A stretch of DNA of 57,777 nucleotides, taken from contig JAJTEN010000011.1 in NCBI GenBank assembly GCA_021298155.1, forward strand, positions 1 to 57,777, in the 5' to 3' direction. The notes beneath the pieces are model-generated. The model was given only the letters and a program-made list of their open reading frames with translations. It ran no database searches and was not told the DNA's origin. The translations under genes and the position numbers were made by a program. This stretch comes from Sphingobacteriales bacterium (lineage in GTDB: Bacteria > Bacteroidota > Bacteroidia > UKL13-3). This document shows, in pieces, positions 45,236 through 53,006 of this stretch (its first letter is position 1; each line of letters begins with the position of its first letter).

Positions 45236-46089
45236 GCAACTGGAAAAACATTTTTCGCCAATAAAATACTGTTTTCGAGTTCTTTTGAGTTCAAACCTGT
45301 TGACACAGATTTCGCTTCCAAAAACGAAACAATATTTTCAGTAGCCATATTTCCGGTAAGTTGATCTGTGGCCATTGGACACCCTCCAAGTCCCATGATG
45401 GCTCCGTCAAATCTCCTGCAACCTCCCTCCCATGCTGCTTCCATTTTTTCTTGCCAATTAAAAGGTGTGGTATGCAAATGTGCCCCAAATTCGATATGCG
45501 GTAATTGTTGGATTAGCGCTTTAAATAAGTAGGATATACTTGTTGGCGTGGCCATCCCAATTGTATCACTAAGTGATAATATTCGAATACCCATATTGTT
45601 CATTTGTTCAACCCAATGTGCAACCAAATCTGCATTCCATTCATCACCATATGGATTACCAAAACCCATACTTATGTATACAACCATTTCTTTTTCGTGT
45701 TTGTTGCATAAATTTTGAATAGCTTCTACCGTTCTCAAACTTTCTTTAATAGTGCTATTGGTATTGCGTTGTTGAAATGTTTCTGAAATGGAAAAAGGAA
45801 ATCCAAGGTATTTAATTTCTGGGTATTTACATGCCTCTTCAGCACCTCTTGTATTCGCAATAATGGCTAATAATTTGGTTCGAACCGATTCTAAATGAAG
45901 CATTCCTAAGACTTCTGCTGTATCTTGCATTTGCGGAATAGCCTTTGGTGAAACAAAACTACCAAAATCTAAAGTATCAAATCCAACCTTTAATAATTGA
46001 TTTAAATATGCTGCTTTTTGTGGGGTTTTTATAAATTGATGAATGCCTTGCATAGCATCTCTCGGACATTCAATGAGTTTGACCTGCAT
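45232..46089 (-). CDS. Hydroxymethylglutaryl-CoA lyase
   Basis: Cleaves HMG-CoA to acetyl-CoA and acetoacetate, the last step of leucine degradation. The DRE-TIM barrel enzyme shows ECPRDAMQG at the N-terminus (catalytic Arg/Asp), metal His in EFGAHLHTTPFNW, and the catalytic Cys in MGLGGCPMATDQLTGNMATE. The start is the ATG at 46087-46089 (MQVKLIECPRDAMQG), giving 285 residues; a longer frame back to 46188 would overlap the start of the divergent DUF349 gene. No other leucine-degradation gene is in the window. Confidence 0.92.
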   Translation of the reverse strand: MQVKLIECPRDAMQGIHQFIKTPQKAAYLNQLLKVGFDTLDFGSFVSPKAIPQMQDTAEVLGMLHLESVRTKLLAIIANTRGAEEACKYPEIKYLGFPFSISETFQQRNTNSTIKESLRTVEAIQNLCNKHEKEMVVYISMGFGNPYGDEWNADLVAHWVEQMNNMGIRILSLSDTIGMATPTSISYLFKALIQQLPHIEFGAHLHTTPFNWQEKMEAAWEGGCRRFDGAIMGLGGCPMATDQLTGNMATENIVSFLEAKSVSTGLNSKELENSILLAKNVFPVA

Positions 46090-46179
46090 AAACGGATAAT
46101 TTTTAATAAATACAAGTACAAAAATATCGGATTTAAACTTATTTTTGACCTCATTTTTATTTGAATGTAAAACAACACC

Positions 46180-48102
46180 ATGAATCAAGACTTGGAAAAT
46201 GTAACCAATGAACCTGCGGAGGAATCAACTCCAGTGGTTAACCTATCAGAAACTAACTCAGAAGAAATAGTTTCTATGAATGCACCTGTAGTAACGTCAA
46301 CTGCTCCCACTAAAACAATTGAATCAATTGTTGATGAAGATTCTATTTTAGAATCAGTAGAAGAATTGCCAGATTACACCCACTTATCAAAAGCTGAATT
46401 GTTACAAACCGCATTAAAAGCGAGTAACGACAAAGAATTGGGTGAAGCATTGAATATCTTTAAAGCAATTAAACCTTATTTGGATCATTTAATTGCAGAA
46501 GAAAAGTCGGAAGCGCTAGCCAAATTTTTAGAGGAAGGCGGAGACAAAGACGCTTTTGAGTTTAAAGGTGATCATACAAAAGACGAATTTAATAGCGCAT
46601 TTATTGCCTTAAAACAGCGAAAAGAGGATGCACGCAAAAGACAAGAAGCTGAAAAACAAGATAACCTATTAAAAAAGGAAGCCATCTTAGAGGAAATTAA
46701 AAAATTAAACGAAAGCGAAGAAACAGCAAATAGCTTAAAGCGTTTAAAAGAATTACAATCTGAATGGAAAACAATCAAAAATGTTCCCAAAGAACATATA
46801 GATAATTTATGGGAAAGTTACCGCGTTCTAAATGAAATATTTTATGACCGCCTGTCAATAAATAACGAATTAAAGGATTTGGACCGCAGTAAAAATCTAG
46901 ACCATAAAATTGAATTGATTTCGAAGGTGAGTGATTTATTGCAGGAAGACAACATCAAAAAGGCACTGATTAATGTAAAAAAATATCAGGAAGAATGGCG
47001 TTTTATAGGTCCAGTTGCGCGCGAAGCCTCAGATGATATTTGGAATAGGTTTAAAGCCGAAGTGGATAAGGTATATGAAAAAGTAAAGGCTAAAACAGAG
47101 GAACTAGAAGAAGTTCGTAAACAAAACCTATTAGCAAAACAAGAATTATTAGCAAAAGCAAAAGAATTAGCTCAAACTAAAACCATTCGAATTAAAGAAT
47201 GGATGGAAAACAGCGTTACATTAAATGAATTAATGGAGGCTTGGAAGAAAATTGGACATGTGCCAATAGCCCATAGAGAAGAGGTATGGAATGAGTTTAG
47301 AGAGGCAAGAAATACATTCTATGTGAATAAAAATGTATTTTTTAAATCAATGCATGCCGAAAGGAATGCAAACCTAAAAGCGAAAGAAGACTTGTGCGAA
47401 AAAGCAGAATCAATTGCAGCGAATCCAATAGATTGGAACAAGCAAACCGATGAGTTAAAGAAATTACAAGAAGCATGGAAAAAAATAGGTCATGCTCCTG
47501 ATAAAGTAAATGATGCCGTATGGCGCAGGTTTAGAACTGCATGCGACAGTTTCTTTGCGAAAAAATCTGAAAGGTATGCGAGTCAGATTACTGAACAAAC
47601 GGAAAACTTAAATCAAAAGCTTGCCTTAATCAATAAATTAGAAGCATTAAATAGCGCTGAAAATAGCGGCAATATTTTTGCTGAATTAAAGCAAATTCAA
47701 ACAGATTGGAATGCCATTGGCTTTGTTCCAGCTGCAAAAAAAGAGGCAATAAACAAGCAGTACAACGATTTATTAGATAAGTTATACAGCAAGCATAAGC
47801 AGCTTAACAAGGAGATGCGTGAAGATCGCGACAAACAAAATTTTGAACTGTTAGCCAGTTCGCCAAATGGTTTACAAAAACTACAACGCGAAGAAAAGAT
47901 TTTATTAGAACGCATTAGAGGCATGAAAAAAGATATTGAAACTTGGGAAAACAACTTAGGTTTCTTTAAAAGCGGAAATAGTAAAAATCCATTAGCAGAA
48001 CAAATTCAATCTAAAATTGAAATTGCCCACAAGCATATTGGTGGACTTGAAGATAAGCTAAAAGCCCTTAAAGCATTGAAAAATAAACCGGCAGAAGAAT
48101 AG
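46180..48102 (+). CDS. DUF349 protein (multiple repeats)
   Basis: A 640-residue acidic/helical cytoplasmic protein. An acidic N-terminus of about 100 residues precedes several DUF349 repeats of about 75 residues, each with a WK-x-I motif: LQSEWKTIKNVPKEHID, YQEEWRFIGPVAREASD, LMEAWKKIGHVPIAHREEVW, LQEAWKKIGHAPDKVNDAVW and IQTDWNAIGFVPAAKKEAI. The family is helical and of unknown function; in several bacteria it is linked to stress. It heads a run with the methyltransferase 7 bases downstream. Confidence 0.88.
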   Translation: MNQDLENVTNEPAEESTPVVNLSETNSEEIVSMNAPVVTSTAPTKTIESIVDEDSILESVEELPDYTHLSKAELLQTALKASNDKELGEALNIFKAIKPYLDHLIAEEKSEALAKFLEEGGDKDAFEFKGDHTKDEFNSAFIALKQRKEDARKRQEAEKQDNLLKKEAILEEIKKLNESEETANSLKRLKELQSEWKTIKNVPKEHIDNLWESYRVLNEIFYDRLSINNELKDLDRSKNLDHKIELISKVSDLLQEDNIKKALINVKKYQEEWRFIGPVAREASDDIWNRFKAEVDKVYEKVKAKTEELEEVRKQNLLAKQELLAKAKELAQTKTIRIKEWMENSVTLNELMEAWKKIGHVPIAHREEVWNEFREARNTFYVNKNVFFKSMHAERNANLKAKEDLCEKAESIAANPIDWNKQTDELKKLQEAWKKIGHAPDKVNDAVWRRFRTACDSFFAKKSERYASQITEQTENLNQKLALINKLEALNSAENSGNIFAELKQIQTDWNAIGFVPAAKKEAINKQYNDLLDKLYSKHKQLNKEMREDRDKQNFELLASSPNGLQKLQREEKILLERIRGMKKDIETWENNLGFFKSGNSKNPLAEQIQSKIEIAHKHIGGLEDKLKALKALKNKPAEE

Positions 48103-48109
48103 TAAAATT

Positions 48110-48883
48110 TTGAACATTCATTATATCAAACATTTTTGTTTGCATTATTTAACTGCAAAATGGATAGATGTTTTGCACTCTCCTTTTGTATTTAATTTGT
48201 ATCAAACATGTATCAAAAGAGAAAATGATTTATCGGCTTATGCAAACATCGAACTTCAAAGAGCGCATTTATTGAAAGATAAACGCGCTCTTTTTTATGA
48301 TGATTTTGGCGCTTCAGCTAAAAGTAGAAATTTATTTGTTAAAACATTAGCAAAGCAACATCTAAAACCCGCTCGTATAGCTCAAGTATTAAGTAGAATC
48401 AACAGATATTTAGCTTATAAAAACAGCATAGAACTAGGCACATCATTGGGTATTACTACGCAATATTTAGCCCTTGGTTCACTTGATAAAAAGACCATTC
48501 ATACCATAGAAGCCAGTCAGAAAGTGCGTGAAATTGCGCTTGAAGGTTTTAAAAATACTCATTCCATCACATCTCATTTAGGTACATTTGATCAGGTATT
48601 ACCCGAGGTGTTAGAAAAGATTAAAACCCTAGATATGCTTTTTATAGATGGAAATCATAGTTACGATGCTACTATGCGCTATTTTGAAATGTGTAAACCT
48701 TATCTGCACAATCAAAGCTTAATTGTATTCGATGATATTTATTGGAGCAAAGGAATGACCCAAGCATGGAAAGAAATTAAAGCTGATCCGATTGTTACAG
48801 TGAGCATTGATTTATTCTTTATTGGATTGGTTTTCTTTAGAAAAGAACAGGTAAAAGAAAATTTCAAACTGCGCATCCTATAA
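48110..48883 (+). CDS. Class I SAM-dependent methyltransferase
   Basis: A 257-residue methyltransferase with the Rossmann motif I SIELGTSLGITTQYLALG near residue 105, motif II HTIEAS near 135, and FIDGNHSYDATMRYFEMC with LIVFDDIYWSKGMTQAW, the pattern of the O-methyltransferase/MTase_24 group. The substrate is not known. The start is TTG at 48110-48112, 7 bases after the DUF349 stop; no ATG lies in frame before the conserved core. Confidence 0.8.
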   Translation: MNIHYIKHFCLHYLTAKWIDVLHSPFVFNLYQTCIKRENDLSAYANIELQRAHLLKDKRALFYDDFGASAKSRNLFVKTLAKQHLKPARIAQVLSRINRYLAYKNSIELGTSLGITTQYLALGSLDKKTIHTIEASQKVREIALEGFKNTHSITSHLGTFDQVLPEVLEKIKTLDMLFIDGNHSYDATMRYFEMCKPYLHNQSLIVFDDIYWSKGMTQAWKEIKADPIVTVSIDLFFIGLVFFRKEQVKENFKLRIL

Positions 48884-48954
48884 TGTAGACAAGCAACCAA
48901 AATCCGGTGGGTTTCTTATTATGAAATGTTATTCAATAATACTAAGTTCGAAAC

Positions 48955-51645
48955 ATGAGTAATCGAATAAAAATTGGTATTTTCTTCGGCGGATGCAGCA
49001 GAGAAAGAGAAGTATCTTTTGCCGGTGGCAGAACGGTTTATGATAATTTAGACAAATCAATTTTTGAGGCTATACCCATATTTGTGGATAGCTTTAATAA
49101 TTTCATTTTACTCGATTGGAAATATATTTATAAAGGTTCTATTCGAGATTTTTATCCGGATGTTAGCTTTCTAAGGGGCGCTAAACACGAAGTACAAGTT
49201 TATGCAGAAAACTTAAAAAATGCTTATAAAGACCAGGGTAAAGGCATGGCAAAAAAAATTGGCCGATTGGTTCAATCTTCTGAGCTAAAATCCCTTATTG
49301 ATTTTGCATTTTTAGCGTTACATGGTAATTATGGAGAAGATGGCACAATCCAAGGTTTATTAGAATGGCATGGTATTCCCTACTCTGGCTCTGGAATAAT
49401 GCCTTCCGCCATTGGCATGAATAAACGTATTCAGAAAGATTTTATGCAAGCTGCGGGCTTGCCTGTACCTGCTTATTACAGTTTCACAAAAGATAGTCTG
49501 AACCAAATCAAACAGCATTACAAAAATGCCATAGAAAAAGTAGGATTTCCAATGGTAATTAAACCGGCTAACCAAGGTAGTTCTGTTGGTGTAAGTGTTA
49601 TTAAATTGGATCATTTTAAATCTTTTGAACAAGCCGTTGAAAAAGCATTCTTCATTCAAAAGGTAATTGCCGCAGATTGGCTCGGAAAAAGTAAAAGTGA
49701 ACGTACCCAGTTTATTCAAAAGATTACAGATGTTAAGGAAGGTATTGGCCTACCAGTTAGGGTAAATGAACAAATTATTTATCATCCAGATGAACTCTGG
49801 AGTTACTTTGATAAGGAGTTTAAAAGTAAAGATTTTATAAGCATTGCAAGTGTGTATAGTGAATCAGAATGCTTAATTGAAGCATTTATCGATGGTAGAG
49901 AATTTTCATGCATTGTTCTCAGAAATGAGAATGGCTCTGCAGTTGCTTTACCGCCTACAGAAATTGTAAAAGGCGATGAAGTTTACGATTATAAAAGTAA
50001 ATACTTACCCGGACTTAGCAGAAAAATTACTCCAATTAATATCTCAGACACTAAAATTGAAGAAATTAGAAAGGCTTGTAGTAAATTATTTAGTTTTTTC
50101 AACTTCCATGTATATGCCCGCATAGATGGATTTATTGATAAAAAAGGTGAAATTTTTCTGAACGACCCAAATACAACTTCAGGAATGATGCCATCTTCTT
50201 TCTTTTTTCACCAAGCTGCAGAAATTGGCCTAAACCCATCACAATTTTTAACCTATATCATTAGAACTTCTATACAAGAAAGAATAAGTAGTTTATCTGT
50301 TAACCATCAATTTAATGCCTTATTAAACAAACTAGATCACTCAATTAAACAGAATAAAGTTGCTACAGGAAAGAAAAAAAGAGTGGCCGTATTTATGGGT
50401 GGCTATAGCACAGAACGGCATATTTCAGTAGAAAGTGGCAGAAATATTTATGAGAAATTAGCATCATCAGAAAAATATGAACCTTTTCCTGTTTTTGTTA
50501 CCGGTGATGATACGCATCATGAACTCTATTTACTGCCCATACAGGTAATGCTTAAAGACAATGCAGATGACATTAAAGAAAAAGTAATGCATTTCCATAG
50601 ACCTAAAATTATGAATAGCATTGCCAAAGAATGTGAAGAAATCCTAATAAAATATAGTAAAAATAATCTATTTGAACCTAAGAAGATAACGTATAAAGAG
50701 TTAAAAACAATAAGCGATAGCGTTTTTATTGCCTTACATGGTAGACCAGGTGAAGATGGCACGGTTCAAAAAGAATTGAATAAAATAAAACTGCCATTTA
50801 ATGGATCGGATGTGGAAAGTTCACAAATTACCATTAATAAATATGATACCAATACCCTATTAAAAAAGAAAGGTTTTTTGGTTGCAGACCACTTTTTAGT
50901 TAGAGAAAATGATTTCCTAACTGATGCAGAAGCGCTGTACAAGAAAATTGAAAAGATTGGTTACCCACTCATTGCCAAACCTGCCGATGATGGTTGCAGT
51001 TCTGCAGTTAAAAAAATTAAAACCAGGGCTCAACTTGCTGCATATACCGAAGGTGTTTTTAGACCAAATCCTGAACTTAGTATACCAATGCGCAATGCTT
51101 TAGAACTTGGTGCCAAAGAAGAATTTCCTAAAAAATCTTTTTTCTTGGTTGAAAAGTTTATTGAAAAAGGCAAAGCAAAACATTTTTTAGAAGTTACTGG
51201 TGGAATGGTAACACATTTTAAAAAAGGAAAACTTTTTTATGAAACTTTTGAACCAAGTGAAACTTTAGCTGAAAGTGAAATTCTAAGTTTAGAGGAAAAA
51301 TTCCTCGCTGGCCAGGGTCAGAATATTACACCAGCAAGATACTCCGCTAGTCCACTTGCAAATAAAAAAATTAGCGCTTTGGTTCAAGAACAGTTAAAAA
51401 ACGCTGCCAAAGTATTGGGTATTGAAGGGTATTGTCGCATTGATGCATTCGTTCGTATTTACAGCACTTCAAAGATTGAGGTAATCATTATTGAAGCCAA
51501 TTCTTTACCTGGTATGACACCTGCAACGGCTATTTTTCACCAATGCGCTTTAAACCAATATAAACCTTACGAGTTTATAGACCAAATCCTGAGCTTTGGA
51601 GAAGAAAGATTGAAAATAAAAAATCAAAAAACAGTAAAAAAATAA
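48955..51645 (+). CDS. ddl: Tandem-fused double D-alanine--D-alanine ligase
   Basis: An 896-residue protein with two complete Ddl/ATP-grasp modules in tandem; ordinary Ddl has about 300-370 residues. Module 1 (1 to about 465): Glu17 in GGCSREREVS, ALHGNYGEDGTIQG, ATP-binding Lys203, omega-loop YDYKSKY (344-350), metal motif NDPNTTSGM (403-411) with Asp where Glu is usual. Module 2 (about 473-896): Glu487 in GGYSTERHIS, ALHGRPGEDGTVQK, Lys675, no YDYxxKY omega loop, but a canonical IEANSLPGMT (846-855). Each module also has an insertion of about 70 residues in the ATP-grasp region. The product is presumed D-Ala-D-Ala for peptidoglycan; which module is active is unknown. It follows the methyltransferase by 71 bases. 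Confidence 0.85.
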   Translation: MSNRIKIGIFFGGCSREREVSFAGGRTVYDNLDKSIFEAIPIFVDSFNNFILLDWKYIYKGSIRDFYPDVSFLRGAKHEVQVYAENLKNAYKDQGKGMAKKIGRLVQSSELKSLIDFAFLALHGNYGEDGTIQGLLEWHGIPYSGSGIMPSAIGMNKRIQKDFMQAAGLPVPAYYSFTKDSLNQIKQHYKNAIEKVGFPMVIKPANQGSSVGVSVIKLDHFKSFEQAVEKAFFIQKVIAADWLGKSKSERTQFIQKITDVKEGIGLPVRVNEQIIYHPDELWSYFDKEFKSKDFISIASVYSESECLIEAFIDGREFSCIVLRNENGSAVALPPTEIVKGDEVYDYKSKYLPGLSRKITPINISDTKIEEIRKACSKLFSFFNFHVYARIDGFIDKKGEIFLNDPNTTSGMMPSSFFFHQAAEIGLNPSQFLTYIIRTSIQERISSLSVNHQFNALLNKLDHSIKQNKVATGKKKRVAVFMGGYSTERHISVESGRNIYEKLASSEKYEPFPVFVTGDDTHHELYLLPIQVMLKDNADDIKEKVMHFHRPKIMNSIAKECEEILIKYSKNNLFEPKKITYKELKTISDSVFIALHGRPGEDGTVQKELNKIKLPFNGSDVESSQITINKYDTNTLLKKKGFLVADHFLVRENDFLTDAEALYKKIEKIGYPLIAKPADDGCSSAVKKIKTRAQLAAYTEGVFRPNPELSIPMRNALELGAKEEFPKKSFFLVEKFIEKGKAKHFLEVTGGMVTHFKKGKLFYETFEPSETLAESEILSLEEKFLAGQGQNITPARYSASPLANKKISALVQEQLKNAAKVLGIEGYCRIDAFVRIYSTSKIEVIIIEANSLPGMTPATAIFHQCALNQYKPYEFIDQILSFGEERLKIKNQKTVKK

Positions 51646-51703
51646 ACAGAAAGCATTTGATTTTCATTTCAATTTATATAATTTCACATTTAAATTTAAC
51701 ATA

Positions 51704-52362
51704 ATGGAAGCTAATATACTTACAACAATTATTCTACCTGTTGCACTTGGAATTATTATGCTTGGCTTGGGACTCGGACTCAGCCTAGATGATTTTAAGA
51801 GAGTGGCATTATATCCCAAAGCAATCATCATTGGTTTATTCTGTCAGATGATAGTATTACCTATTATCTGTTTTGGCATTGCGATTACATTGCAGTTACC
51901 AGCAGAATTAGCTGTGGGTTTAATGTTGTTATCAGCATCGCCAGGAGGCCCTACGGCTAATTTATATAGCCACCTTGCCAAAGGTGATGTGGCATTAAAC
52001 ATTAGTTTAACGGCCATTAACAGCTTACTTACCTTAATAAGTCTTCCATTAATTGTAAATTTTTCAATTCAATATTTTTTGGCTAGTGAACAAGCTATAC
52101 CAATGCAATTTAAAAAGATTATTGAGGTCTTTTTGATTGTATTAATTCCTGTAATTATAGGGATGTTGATTAAAGCGAATAGACCAAAAATTTCGGAAAA
52201 GATGGATAAACCGGTTAGGATTTTATCTGCACTTTTTTTGGTTTTAATAATTGTGGCGGCCGTTTTGTAATGAGTATTCCAGCAGCAATTTATAGTTTGA
52301 TTATGTTCTTTACAGCTGCTATTTTTGGCTACTTAGTAAACAAAAACAATGTAAGCCACTAA
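51704..52362 (+). pseudogene. Bile-acid:sodium symporter family gene with internal deletion
   Basis: The frame at 51704-52270 encodes 188 residues of a BASS-type transporter (LGLGLGLSLDDFKRV, LSASPGGPTANLYSHLAKGDVALNISL), ending at LVLIIVAAVL, well short of the usual about 290-320. The last helix of the family is found right after, in another frame: the ATG at 52270 (overlapping the TAA) opens MSIPAAIYSLIMFFTAAIFG and runs to a stop at 52360-52362. Helices between the two pieces, roughly 70 residues, are missing. An out-of-frame deletion thus removed the middle of the C-terminal half. The product is unlikely to transport. A sequencing or assembly error is the alternative. Confidence 0.75.
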
Positions 52363-52380
52363 CTTTGTCAGCCATTAAGT

Positions 52381-52866
52381 CTAGGCAAGCATGGCCTGAA
52401 TGCGTTTTTCAATCGTTTCTGGCTTTGTTGTGGGAGAAAAACGTTCTACCACTTTACCCTCTTTATCTATTAAAAATTTAGTAAAATTCCATTTAATGGC
52501 TGAACCCAATAAGCCACCTTTTTTAGCTTTTAAATAGGCAAAAACGGGATGAGTTCCACTCCCATTCACCATTATCTTAGCAAACATGGGGAATGTTACA
52601 CCATAATTCCTTAAACAGGTATTTACTATCGAATGTTCGTCACCTGGCTCTTGATTCCCAAATTGATTGCAAGGGAATCCTAAAATTACGAATCCCTTAT
52701 CCTTATATTTTTGATACAATTGTTCTAATCCTGTGTATTGCGGGGTGAGTCCGCATTTGCTCGCAGTATTTACAACCAAGATTGTTTTGCCAGCATATTC
52801 TTTCATGCTAATTTTATGATTTTGTATTGATTTAGCTGATAAGTCGTAAAAATTATTGATATTCAT
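52381..52866 (-). CDS. Glutathione peroxidase family protein
   Basis: A 161-residue thiol peroxidase of the Gpx family. The catalytic Cys38 lies in NTASKCGLTPQY (Cys rather than selenocysteine), with the tetrad partners Gln in PCNQFGNQEPG and Trp-Asn in IKWNFTKFLIDKEG. The second Cys in GFPCNQFG can act as resolving thiol with thioredoxin as reductant. No signal peptide. It is convergent with the broken symporter gene and 140 bases from the S1 gene start on the other strand. Confidence 0.92.
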   Translation of the reverse strand: MNINNFYDLSAKSIQNHKISMKEYAGKTILVVNTASKCGLTPQYTGLEQLYQKYKDKGFVILGFPCNQFGNQEPGDEHSIVNTCLRNYGVTFPMFAKIMVNGSGTHPVFAYLKAKKGGLLGSAIKWNFTKFLIDKEGKVVERFSPTTKPETIEKRIQAMLA

Positions 52867-52944
52867 TTTGTTGCAATTACTTACACTATGAACCCAAGAA
52901 AATTAAAAAGGTTCAGAAAAGACGAAAAAAAACCTTTAAGTAAC

Positions 52945-52974
52945 TTGCCATTCAATAATTTAGAATTATATTTG
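52945..52974 (+). promoter_or_regulatory. Promoter of rpsA
   Basis: TTG (52945-52947), a 19-base spacer and TATATTTG (52967-52974) match the Bacteroidota consensus exactly, placing the start about 26 bases before the TTG start codon. Confidence 0.75.
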
Positions 52975-52990
52975 CAGGCTTTTTTAAGCG

Positions 52991-52997
52991 AAAGGAG
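52991..52997 (+). promoter_or_regulatory. Shine-Dalgarno sequence of rpsA
   Basis: AAAGGAG lies 9 bases before the TTG start codon. Such a strong match to the anti-SD sequence is unusual in this phylum, where most genes lack one, and it decides the choice of the TTG start. Confidence 0.6.
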
Positions 52998-53006
52998 ATT
53001 ATTTTA

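Noticed and set aside
46090-46188. Longer N-terminus for HMG-CoA lyase
   Set aside because: It would overlap the start of the divergent DUF349 gene and lacks homology; the conserved part begins at the ATG 46087-46089.
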